NCBI GenBank assembly: GCA_945883885.1
Contig: CAMCYM010000122.1
Span: forward strand, 1-5,276
Length of the DNA stretch: 5,276 bases
Source of the DNA: Chryseobacterium gleum
GTDB taxonomy: Bacteria > Bacteroidota > Bacteroidia > Flavobacteriales_D > Sanyastnellaceae
Reading direction: 5' to 3'
Below, in pieces: positions 1 to 5,276 of the stretch (the stretch's first letter is position 1; every line of letters begins with the position of its first letter). The translations under genes and the position numbers were made by a program. The notes below the pieces were generated by a model, which saw only the letters and a list, made by a program, of their open reading frames with translations, had not been told where the DNA came from and did no database searches.

Positions 1-536
1 AGCGGCGCGGCCAGCGGGGTGTCGGTGAGGGACGGGGCGATGGCATTCACGCGGATGCCCGGCGCCCATTCGGCTGCGAGCGAGGGGGTCAGGCCCTCGA
101 CCGCGCCTTTTGCCGCAGCGATGCTGGCGTGGAAACTGAGTCCTGTACCCACGGCGACCGTGCTGAACAAGACCACCGAGGCCGACGGGGAACGCTTGAG
201 CAGCGGCTCGTTCGCCTGCAACGTAGAAACGGCGCCGAGCAAGTTCACCTCGAGGTCGTGCATCCACTGCTCGCGCCGGATGCCGCGGAACGGCTTGAGG
301 GCGATGGTGCCCGGACAGTATACAAGCCCGTCGAGCGACTCGGTGAACGCCGCGAGATCGCAGGGCGCCGCCACCGCGTCGAAGACGAGGCTGAGGTAGC
401 CCTCCGCCGGTTCTGAGACGCCCGTCCGCGAAACACCGATGACCCGGTGGCCGGCCGCGAGCAGGTTCCGCCGCAACGCCGCACCGATCCCAGCGCTGTC
501 GCCTACAACGGCGACCGTTTTTGTACGTCCTTCCAT
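1..536 (-). CDS. SDR-family (short-chain dehydrogenase/reductase) protein, N-terminal 178 residues, truncated by window edge
   Basis: The protein has a Rossmann-type SDR fold. The start is the ATG whose first base is 536; the next residues, TKTVAVVGDSAGIGAAL, form the first strand and the dinucleotide-binding loop G12-xxx-G16-x-G18. 'DGLVYCPGTI' (69-78) stands where classical SDRs have the NNAG motif, and N98 in 'DLEVNLLGA' matches the conserved structural Asn. The active-site stretch is 'FSTVAVGTGLSFHASIAAAK' (124-143): K143 matches the catalytic Lys, but the Tyr of the usual YxxxK motif is Ile139, and Thr126 (or Ser125) takes the Ser position. 'IRVNAIAPSLTDTPLA' (161-176) is the typical segment after the active site. 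About 60-80 C-terminal residues should lie outside the window. The gene follows valS by 31 bases on the same strand, so co-transcription is likely. Fold assignment is secure; substrate is unknown, and normal oxidoreductase activity is uncertain given the missing Tyr. Confidence 0.9.
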   Translation of the reverse strand, partial: MEGRTKTVAVVGDSAGIGAALRRNLLAAGHRVIGVSRTGVSEPAEGYLSLVFDAVAAPCDLAAFTESLDGLVYCPGTIALKPFRGIRREQWMHDLEVNLLGAVSTLQANEPLLKRSPSASVVLFSTVAVGTGLSFHASIAAAKGAVEGLTPSLAAEWAPGIRVNAIAPSLTDTPLAAP

Positions 537-560
537 GGGCCTACGACAACCCGCAGGCCC
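537..560 (-). other. Inverted repeat abutting the SDR start codon
   Basis: In the 31-base valS-SDR gap, GGGCCT (537-542) and AGGCCC (555-560) are perfect inverted copies separated by 12 bases. On the transcribed strand the second arm ends directly against the SDR ATG. There is no T-run after it, so it does not look like an intrinsic terminator. A hairpin here could limit access of ribosomes to the SDR start. Six GC-rich base pairs can also occur by chance in DNA of this composition, so a function is only a possibility. Confidence 0.35.
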
Positions 561-567
561 GGAATGT

Positions 568-3186
568 TCACCCCCACTCCGCGAGTTTGGCGCGCAGGAC
601 GTCGAGTTTCGCGGCGGCATCGGCCGCCTTCTTCCGTTCGAGCTCCACCACCGCAGCCGGCGCATTCGCCACGAACTGCGCGTTCGAAAGCTTCGCGTCT
701 AACCCGCGCAAGAACCCCTCGAGGTGCGCGATGTCCTTGTTCAGCTTCGCGCGTTCTGCTTCCACGTCGATGTCCGCCTGGAACGGGATGTAGAACCCCG
801 TGGTGCCCACGACGAAGCCGAAGCTCCCCGCCACCTTGTCTTCCGTCGCGCGGACCTCGCCGAGGAAGGCCAAATGCTGCACGACGGCCTCCATCCGCTC
901 GGGGTAGTCCGGTCCCGCCTTGACGTACAACACGAGCGGCTCCTTCGGCCCGATGCGGTTGTCGTTGCGCACCGTCCGAACTTCGGCGATGATGCGCTGC
1001 GCGAAAGCAAAGTCGGCCAGCAGCTGTGCATCCGGCGTTCCGGCCACCGGCCACGCCGCGACACAGAGGTCGTCCGCCGCCGTCTTCCGCTCGGCCACCC
1101 AGTGCCACAGTTCTTCGGAGATGAACGGCATGTAGGGATGCAACAACTTCAAGACCTCCGCGAACAACCGGCCGGTGGCCGCCTGGGTCACCGGATCGAT
1201 GGGATGTCCGTAGGCCGGTTTGGCCAGCTCGAGGTATACGCTGCAGAAGTCGTCCCAAACCAGCTTGTACGTCGCCATCAGCGCCTCGCTCAGCCGGAAC
1301 TCGGCAAACAGGACCTCTGACTCCGCCACCGCTTCGTGCAACCGACTCTCCATCCACGCCACCGCCGTGCGCGCCGCTTCCGGCTGCGACAACCCCGCAT
1401 CCACCTGCCACCCCGCCGTCAACCGGTACGCGTTCCAAATCTTGTTCGCGAAGTTCCGCCCCTGCTCGCACAGCTTCTCGTCGAACGGCAGGTCGTTCCC
1501 GGCCGGGGATGTCAACAGCATGCCCACCCGCACCCCGTCCGCCCCGTACTGCTCCATGAGGGCAATGGGATCGGGGCTGTTGCCGAGGGATTTGGACATC
1601 TTCCGCCCCTGCTTGTCGCGCACGATGCCGGTGTAGTAGACGTTCTTGAACGGCTCGCGGCCGCGGTACTCGTATCCGGCCATGATCATCCGGGCCACCC
1701 AGAAGAACATGATTTCCGGTGCCGTCACCAGGTCCGCCGTCGGGTAGTAGTACCCCACCTCGTCCTCGCGGTAGAAGCCGTCGAACACGCTGATGGGCCA
1801 AAGCCACGAGCTGAACCACGTGTCCAGCACGTCCTCGTCTTGGCGCACTTGCACGTCCTGCCCGGTCTTTGCGCGGGCCGCCTGCAGCGCCTCTTCCTCG
1901 GTTTTTGCCACGACGAAATCGTCCGGCCCATCCCCGAAGTACCACGCCGGAATGCGGTGGCCCCACCACAACTGCCGGCTGATGCACCAGTCCTTGATGT
2001 GCTCCATCCAGTTCCGGTAGCTGTTCTTGAACTTCGGCGGGTGGAAGCGGACGGTGTCGTCCAGCACATGCTCCAGGGCCGGGCGGGCCAAATCCGACAT
2101 GCGGACGAACCACTGCAACGAAAGCCGCGGCTCGATGACCGCGTCGGTGCGCTCGGAGCGCCCCACCTTGTTCGTATAGTCTTCCGCCTTGACCAAATGC
2201 CCCGCCGCCTCGAGGTCCACCGCGATCTTCTTGCGCACCTCGAACCGGTCCATGCCAGCATACGGCGCCGCATTCAACGTCCCGTCGGCATTGAGCACAT
2301 CGACGGTCTCCAGCCCGTGCGTCTTGCCCAGTTCGTAGTCGTTCGCATCGTGCGCCGGCGTGACCTTGAGGCATCCGGTCCCGAATTCCGGATCCACGTA
2401 CGCATCCGCAATCACCGGCACTTCCCTCCCGCACAGCGGCACGATGGCCGTCCTTCCCACGAGGTGCTTGTACCGCGCATCGTCCGGATGCACGCACAGC
2501 GCCGTATCTCCGAGGATGGTCTCCGGCCGCGTCGTCGCCACCGTGAGCCACTCTTCCTGCTCGCCCACCACCCGGTACCGCACATGGTACAGCTTTCCGC
2601 GCTCCTCCCGGTACAGCACCTCCTCGTCGCTCAACGCCGTCAGCGCCACCGGATCCCAATTCACCATCCGCACGCTCCTGTACACCAGTCCTTTCTTGTG
2701 CAGATCGATGAACGTGTCGATCACGCTCTCCGAGTACTTCTCGTCCATCGTGAACCGCGTCCGGTACCAATCACAACTCGCCCCGAGCTTCTTCAACTGC
2801 TCGAGGATGATGCCGCCGTGCTCCCGCGTCCACTCCCACGCGTGCTCGAGGAATGCCTCGCGGCTCAGGTCCGCCTTGCGAATGCCTTGCTCGCGCAACC
2901 GCCGCACCACCTTCGCTTCGGTCGCGATGGAGGCGTGGTCCGTGCCCGGAACCCAGCATGCATTCTTGCCCTGCATCCGCGCCCGCCGCACCAGCACGTC
3001 CTGGATGGTGTTGTTGAGCATGTGGCCCATGTGCAGCACCCCCGTCACGTTGGGCGGTGGAATCACCACGCAGTACGGCTCGCGCGCATCCGGTTCGGAA
3101 TGAAAATGGCCCGCTTCAAGCCAGTGGGCGTACCAACGGGACTCGATGGCCGTAGGATCGTACGTGGTGGGAAGGTCTGTGCGCAT
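568..3186 (-). CDS. valS: Valyl-tRNA synthetase (class I aminoacyl-tRNA synthetase), complete, 872 aa
   Basis: This cytoplasmic enzyme charges tRNA-Val with valine using ATP and hydrolyses mischarged Thr-tRNA-Val. Landmarks in order: 'PPPNVTG' (43-49) leading into the ATP-binding HIGH motif as HMGH (52-55); the inserted CP1 editing domain with 'TTRPETILGD' (218-227) and 'GTGCLKVTPAHDANDYE' (269-285, editing Asp at 280); 'WCISRQLWWGHRIPAWY' (400-416); 'DTWFSSWLWP' (455-464), typical of ValRS; the KMSKS loop (529-533) followed by LGNSPDP; an alpha-helical anticodon-binding region; and a Lys/Glu/Ala-rich C-terminal coiled coil (about 808-872) characteristic of ValRS. Length is normal for a bacterial ValRS. 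I chose the ATG at 3186 (MRTDLPTTYDP), where family-like sequence begins. An upstream in-frame ATG at 3249 would add 21 unconvincing residues and start against the terminator stem. No Shine-Dalgarno sequence is evident. It is the first gene of a probable two-gene unit with the SDR gene. Confidence 0.98.
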   Translation of the reverse strand: MRTDLPTTYDPTAIESRWYAHWLEAGHFHSEPDAREPYCVVIPPPNVTGVLHMGHMLNNTIQDVLVRRARMQGKNACWVPGTDHASIATEAKVVRRLREQGIRKADLSREAFLEHAWEWTREHGGIILEQLKKLGASCDWYRTRFTMDEKYSESVIDTFIDLHKKGLVYRSVRMVNWDPVALTALSDEEVLYREERGKLYHVRYRVVGEQEEWLTVATTRPETILGDTALCVHPDDARYKHLVGRTAIVPLCGREVPVIADAYVDPEFGTGCLKVTPAHDANDYELGKTHGLETVDVLNADGTLNAAPYAGMDRFEVRKKIAVDLEAAGHLVKAEDYTNKVGRSERTDAVIEPRLSLQWFVRMSDLARPALEHVLDDTVRFHPPKFKNSYRNWMEHIKDWCISRQLWWGHRIPAWYFGDGPDDFVVAKTEEEALQAARAKTGQDVQVRQDEDVLDTWFSSWLWPISVFDGFYREDEVGYYYPTADLVTAPEIMFFWVARMIMAGYEYRGREPFKNVYYTGIVRDKQGRKMSKSLGNSPDPIALMEQYGADGVRVGMLLTSPAGNDLPFDEKLCEQGRNFANKIWNAYRLTAGWQVDAGLSQPEAARTAVAWMESRLHEAVAESEVLFAEFRLSEALMATYKLVWDDFCSVYLELAKPAYGHPIDPVTQAATGRLFAEVLKLLHPYMPFISEELWHWVAERKTAADDLCVAAWPVAGTPDAQLLADFAFAQRIIAEVRTVRNDNRIGPKEPLVLYVKAGPDYPERMEAVVQHLAFLGEVRATEDKVAGSFGFVVGTTGFYIPFQADIDVEAERAKLNKDIAHLEGFLRGLDAKLSNAQFVANAPAAVVELERKKAADAAAKLDVLRAKLAEWG

Positions 3187-3194
3187 GGCGGTCG

Positions 3195-3226
3195 CAAAGT
3201 TCGGGAACTTCTTCGAGGCAGCGAAA
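3195..3226 (-). promoter_or_regulatory. Possible valS promoter (Bacteroidota-type elements)
   Basis: On the minus strand, GAACTTTG (3202 down to 3195) matches the Bacteroidota -7 consensus TAnnTTTG at all but the first fixed base. A weak TTTC (3226-3223) lies 20 bases upstream as a possible -33 element. The space between the preceding terminator and the valS ATG is only 64 bases, so a promoter should be about here if valS is transcribed separately. The implied start would be within a few bases of the ATG, giving an almost leaderless mRNA, which is a reason for caution. Confidence 0.2.
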
Positions 3227-3250
3227 TGCCACCGGCGGTGGTGGCCCACG

Positions 3251-3279
3251 AAAAAGGCCCCGCAACTGCGAGGCCTTTT
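3251..3279 (-). terminator. Rho-independent terminator after the DUF1573 gene
   Basis: AAAAGGCC (3252-3259) pairs perfectly with GGCCTTTT (3272-3279). After one C/A mismatch, CGC (3261-3263) pairs with GCG (3268-3270) around the loop AACT. Read on the minus strand, the stem is followed by TTTTT (3255-3251), as expected for a terminator of the DUF1573 gene, whose stop is 20 bases before the stem. The symmetrical A and T tracts mean it could also work on the plus strand, although no plus-strand gene is seen. A second small perfect hairpin, TCCGA/TCGGA with a 5-base loop (3284-3298), sits between the stop codon and this stem. Confidence 0.85.
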
Positions 3280-3299
3280 CCACTCCGATTAAGTCGGAA

Positions 3300-3752
3300 T
3301 TACTGCTTGTTCGCCGGTGCGCCCGTCGTGGTCGGCTTCACCGGAGCACCGCCCGCCGGAGCGGCCTCGGTGCCTTCCACCGTACCCTTGATCCGGATGA
3401 CCTTTGTCGGTTCGTTCCCCGCATTCGAGGTGATCGTCACGCTCTTGTTGATCGGGCCGACGCGCTTCGTGTCGTACACCACCGAAATCTCCGACTTGCC
3501 ACCCGGTGCGATGGGCGCCGTGTCGCACTTCGGGACCGTGCAGCCGCACGAGCCTTTGCACGTCGCGATGAGCAGGGGCTCCGTGCCCGTGTTCGTCACC
3601 GTAAAGACGCATGCGCCGTCCGCACCCTGCTTGATGGTGCCGTAATCGTGCACGTCCTTGTCCACTGCGATTGCAGGTCCCGTGGCCACTTGTTGGCCGA
3701 AGGCCGTCACCACCATTCCGAGGGCGAGGGCGAGTGTAGCGAATTGCTTCAT
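3300..3752 (-). CDS. Exported DUF1573-domain protein, 150 aa
   Basis: The chosen ATG at 3752 gives a clear signal peptide: MKQ, a hydrophobic core (residues 4-16) and AFG-Q near residues 17-20, so the product is probably periplasmic or surface-exposed. An in-frame TTG at 3773 would only add seven residues before the signal peptide. The mature part is a DUF1573 Ig-like beta-sandwich: 'HDYGTIKQGADGACVFTVTNTGTEPLLI' (35-62), the Cys cluster C65-x3-C69-x-C71-x4-C76, 'IAPGGKSEISVVYDTKRVGP' (81-100) and 'NKSVTITSNAGNEPTKVIRIKG' (102-123). This strand pattern and the 'CGCTVP' motif are typical of the family in Bacteroidota, whose biochemical role is not established. The tail (126-150) is Ala/Pro/Thr/Gly-rich and probably disordered. 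It appears to be a single-gene unit, with terminators on both sides. Confidence 0.92.
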   Translation of the reverse strand: MKQFATLALALGMVVTAFGQQVATGPAIAVDKDVHDYGTIKQGADGACVFTVTNTGTEPLLIATCKGSCGCTVPKCDTAPIAPGGKSEISVVYDTKRVGPINKSVTITSNAGNEPTKVIRIKGTVEGTEAAPAGGAPVKPTTTGAPANKQ

Positions 3753-3769
3753 GGGTTCTGAGTTTTCCA

Positions 3770-3802
3770 CCAAATTACGGAACTCCCGCGCACATGGTTC
3801 AA
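3770..3802 (-). promoter_or_regulatory. Possible promoter for the DUF1573 gene
   Basis: In the 147-base gap before the DUF1573 gene, the minus strand carries TAATTTGG (3777 down to 3770), resembling the Bacteroidota -7 element TAnnTTTG with one base shifted, and TTG (3802-3800) 22 bases upstream as a possible -33 element. This would start transcription some 10-15 bases before the ATG. The elements are short and the match imperfect. The stretch further upstream (about 3810-3850) is AT-richer than its surroundings, which fits a regulatory region but proves nothing. Confidence 0.25.
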
Positions 3803-3844
3803 GTCTGCGCGTGTTCTTTAGCGTTTTCTTTCAATTTCCATGCC

Positions 3845-3873
3845 AAAAGGGCCGCCCCAGCGGGCGGCCCTTT
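3845..3873 (-). terminator. Strong Rho-independent terminator after the multidomain secreted protein gene
   Basis: AAAGGGCCGCCC (3846-3857) and GGGCGGCCCTTT (3862-3873) form a perfect 12-base-pair stem with a 4-base loop. Read on the minus strand it begins 26 bases after the stop codon of the upstream gene and ends in TTTT (3848-3845). The stem is long and GC-rich, so termination should be efficient and should separate this gene from the DUF1573 gene. Confidence 0.9.
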
Positions 3874-3899
3874 CGCACAGTTTCAGTGTTTTCGATGCC

Positions 3900-5276
3900 T
3901 CAGTTCGGGCAGCTCGTCCCGAAGGCTGCGAGGAACATGAGAAGGTCCGGCGTTCCCACCGTTCCGTCTTCGTTCAGGTCCCCGGTGCACGAGCTGGCCT
4001 CAAACGTGCACGACCCGTTGTCGACGTTTGCAGCCGCGCTGTAGTTCGTCGCATCTGCGTACGTGCAGCCCTCCACAATCGCCGTCAGGCATGATCCGTC
4101 GTCCGCACCGCTGAACGGGTTGTACTCGAGGTACATCGGGTTCGAACAGCCCGGGCAGAGGTTGCAGCTGCCGAAGCAAGATGCAGCCGTGGTGGCGTTC
4201 GAGCCCACCGTGATGGTCCGGTTGCCGCCGTTTCCGCATGCACCGACGCTTTCGTCTTGGCCCCAGCTGTTGCCGTTGACGAACTTGAACTGGTAGTCGC
4301 CGGCCTGAAGCTGCAGCGTCACTTCATGGACACCGTAGCCTACAGCAGGCACGTCCGTTGAGCCCGGGTTCCAGCCTTGGAAGCTGCCCGCGATGTGCAC
4401 GCCGGCTGCGTTGACCGTCACGTCAGACATGTTCACGCGGAACGTAACGAGGTAGGTGCAAGACCCGTCGTTCGTGTTTGCGGTGGAATCGAAGTTCGTT
4501 GCGGTGGCATCGTTGCAACCGTTGAATTGGCAGAAGCCCGCGTCGGTCGCATTCGGGTTGTAGTTGTCTGCGGTGCTGTTTTGGCAGCCCACAATCTCGA
4601 ATGGATTGCAGATGCCGTCCCCGTCCGTATCCGCGACACAGGTGCCGTTGCAGTTGTACCCCGTTTGCGGGTAGGTACACGCCACGCTCAAATCGCAGGC
4701 AGCGGTGAAGTTACAAGCCGCCGGGTTGCCACAACCGAGGTTGAAGGACGACATCGGCGCGACCCAGAGGTACTGGTTGCCTTGGACAGGAACGATGGTC
4801 TTGTACACCCCGTTGTTTTCCGCGAGGAAGAGCGTGTTGCCCGCCAGCTGGATGGCGACATTGTCACCGCAGATGCTGAAGGCCGTGGCGCTGGCCACCG
4901 GGATGAGCGATCCGAGGAGTCCCGTGGGGTCCGTGATGTTGCTCAGGTACTGGAATCCGCCGGTACCATTGCCGAGGATGACCCCGTTCACTGCGAGGTT
5001 CGGGTTGACACCGCCGTTCGTTTCGCAGCCGGCGGCATACGGCGCGAGCGGCGTGCCCGTCACCGTCAAACCGACGAGCCAGGGGTTCGATGCGCCGACC
5101 GGGAGGGTCGTCGTGTTCAGGTAATCGCAGGAGCCGTCGTTGTTCGTGGCGGCGTTGTTGTAGTTGCACGCAATCGGGTTCGTGCAACCGTTGATGACCG
5201 TGGGGTTGCCGTCGCAGTCGAAGCCGGCAGCGGCGTAGGTGCACGAGCCGTCGTCCGTGGTGGCGAGGGCGTTGTA
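3900..5276 (-). CDS. Large secreted multidomain protein, C-terminal 458 residues: Cys-rich repeats, starch-binding-like beta-sandwich, dockerin-like tail
   Basis: The reading frame is open from the window edge to a TGA at 3900-3902; there is no credible start inside (the TTG at 5069 is internal), so the N-terminus and any signal peptide lie outside. Numbering from the first visible codon: Cys-rich repeats ending DGSC or similar at 1-14, 30-52, 181-203, 230-251, 253-275, 376-399 and 403-425; an unassigned Gly/Asn/Val-rich region at about 54-180; an Asp-rich calcium-loop-like stretch 'DTDGDGICNPFE' (216-227, as in thrombospondin type 3 repeats); a beta-sandwich at about 277-370 resembling glycan-binding E-set/CBM20-CBM48 modules ('VTFRVNMS', 'VHIAGSFQGWNPGS', 'YQFKFVNGNSWGQDE'); and a dockerin-like calcium loop at 433-444. 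The Cys content points to an extracytoplasmic, disulfide-bonded product. It is probably a surface or secreted glycan-binding or adhesive protein, but no catalytic domain is visible. No type IX secretion C-terminal domain is recognisable. Confidence 0.9.
   Translation of the reverse strand, partial: YNALATTDDGSCTYAAAGFDCDGNPTVINGCTNPIACNYNNAATNNDGSCDYLNTTTLPVGASNPWLVGLTVTGTPLAPYAAGCETNGGVNPNLAVNGVILGNGTGGFQYLSNITDPTGLLGSLIPVASATAFSICGDNVAIQLAGNTLFLAENNGVYKTIVPVQGNQYLWVAPMSSFNLGCGNPAACNFTAACDLSVACTYPQTGYNCNGTCVADTDGDGICNPFEIVGCQNSTADNYNPNATDAGFCQFNGCNDATATNFDSTANTNDGSCTYLVTFRVNMSDVTVNAAGVHIAGSFQGWNPGSTDVPAVGYGVHEVTLQLQAGDYQFKFVNGNSWGQDESVGACGNGGNRTITVGSNATTAASCFGSCNLCPGCSNPMYLEYNPFSGADDGSCLTAIVEGCTYADATNYSAAANVDNGSCTFEASSCTGDLNEDGTVGTPDLLMFLAAFGTSCPN
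3909..3989 (-). other. Protein domain: single C-terminal dockerin-like calcium-binding motif
   Basis: This segment encodes residues 430-456 of the secreted protein. D433-x-N435-x-D437-G-T439-V-x-x-x-D444 fits the calcium loop of dockerin and EF-hand repeats, followed by the hydrophobic helix 'LLMFLAAFG' (445-453). C430 and C456 bracket it and may form a disulfide. Cellulosomal dockerins carry two such loops; here there is one, and it forms the extreme C-terminus. Similar single motifs occur at the ends of many Bacteroidota secreted proteins, where their partner is unclear. Confidence 0.75.
4002..5276 (-). repeat. Seven diverged copies of a ~23-residue Cys-rich protein repeat
   Basis: The consensus is roughly G-C-T-N-P-x-A-x-N-Y-N-x-x-A-T-x-x-D-G-S-C-x-Y. 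Copies by base position, in reading order: 5235-5276 (cut by the edge), 5121-5189, 4668-4736, 4524-4589, 4452-4520, 4080-4151 and 4002-4070. Each has a Cys near its start and one near its end, which could pair. The third copy ends in SVAC instead of DGSC, and the fourth ends in AGFC. Short linkers 'GFDCDGN' (residues 18-24) and 'GYNCNGTC' (206-213) follow the first and third copies and add more Cys. Codon choice differs between copies (the DGSC codons vary), so these are old duplications under protein-level selection, not recent DNA repeats. Confidence 0.85.
4152..4451 (-). other. Protein domain: starch/glycan-binding-like beta-sandwich (CBM20/CBM48 or E-set type)
   Basis: This segment encodes residues 276-375 of the secreted protein. 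The order is 'TFRVNMSDVTVNAAGVHIAG', 'SFQGWNPGSTDVPAVGYGVHEVTLQLQAG', 'YQFKFVNGNSWGQDESVGACG', then 'NRTITVGSN'. The 'AGSFQGWNP' strand-turn, the 'Y-x-F-K-F-V-N-G' strand and the Trp after it resemble starch/glycogen-binding modules in Bacteroidota proteins; W302 and W338 are plausible sugar-stacking residues. The end is Cys-rich ('SCFGSCNLCPGC', 366-377), probably forming disulfides. Ligand binding is inferred from family resemblance only. Confidence 0.7.

Noticed and set aside
503..2770. A 755-codon open frame on the minus strand overlapping valS, and a 769-codon frame on the plus strand (1336-3645)
   Set aside because: Both are shadow frames of valS. Their translations are Arg/Gly/His/Pro-rich with no recognisable domain, as expected from GC-rich codon bias, while the valS frame carries all family motifs without interruption.
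3187..3249. N-terminal extension of valS by 21 residues from the ATG at 3249
   Set aside because: The added residues do not resemble ValRS, and that ATG lies three bases from the DUF1573 terminator stem, leaving no room for a promoter or leader. The ATG at 3186 begins family-like sequence.
3187..3250. T-box or other leader riboswitch before valS
   Set aside because: Only 64 bases separate the terminator from the start codon. I see no T-box sequence, no specifier stem and no second terminator, and T-box control is not typical of this phylum.
3284..3298. Small perfect hairpin (TCCGA/TCGGA) between the DUF1573 stop codon and its terminator
   Set aside because: It has only five base pairs and no T-run, so it is not supported as a separate terminator or RNA element; it is noted in the terminator entry.
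5069..5069. TTG at 5069 as the start of the secreted protein gene
   Set aside because: The same frame stays open to the window edge and the upstream codons encode two more copies of the same Cys repeat, so the TTG is an internal Leu codon.
4002..5276. CRISPR array or DNA-level tandem repeat suggested by recurring 'ccgtcgt' words
   Set aside because: The words are the reverse complement of the DGSC codons in diverged protein repeats. Spacing is irregular, the frame is continuous, and the DNA copies are not identical.

Overview
The window is GC-rich chromosomal DNA from a member of the Bacteroidota, probably a high-GC Flavobacteriales-like lineage. This is inferred from protein character: a small exported DUF1573 protein, and a secreted protein built from 'GCTNPxACNYNxxATxxDGSC' Cys repeats, a 'TFRVNMS...HIAGSFQGWNP' beta-sandwich and a single dockerin-like 'DLNEDGTVGTPDLL' tail. 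These features are common in marine and wastewater Bacteroidota. No gene start here has a clear Shine-Dalgarno sequence, which also fits that phylum.

All four genes read on the minus strand. In transcription order (high to low coordinates) they are: (1) the C-terminal 458 residues of a large secreted multidomain protein (3900-5276, start outside the window), followed by a very strong hairpin terminator (3845-3873); (2) a 150-residue exported DUF1573 protein (3300-3752), followed by a second terminator (3251-3279); (3) valS, valyl-tRNA synthetase (568-3186), complete at 872 residues; (4) 31 bases after valS, the N-terminal 178 residues of a short-chain dehydrogenase/reductase (SDR) fold protein (1-536), cut by the window edge.

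The two terminators split the window into three transcription units: the surface protein, the DUF1573 gene, and valS-SDR. The genes show no obvious shared pathway. The valS-SDR spacing suggests co-transcription only. Intergenic sequence is short (largest gap 147 bases) and is explained by terminators and possible promoters. No RNA genes, mobile elements, CRISPR arrays or phage genes are visible.

The most notable points are the SDR protein, which keeps the cofactor-binding glycines and the active-site Lys but has Ile where the catalytic Tyr should be, and the surface protein's modular layout, including an unassigned domain of about 125 residues. I see no clear evidence of a wholly new system; most of the window is ordinary.
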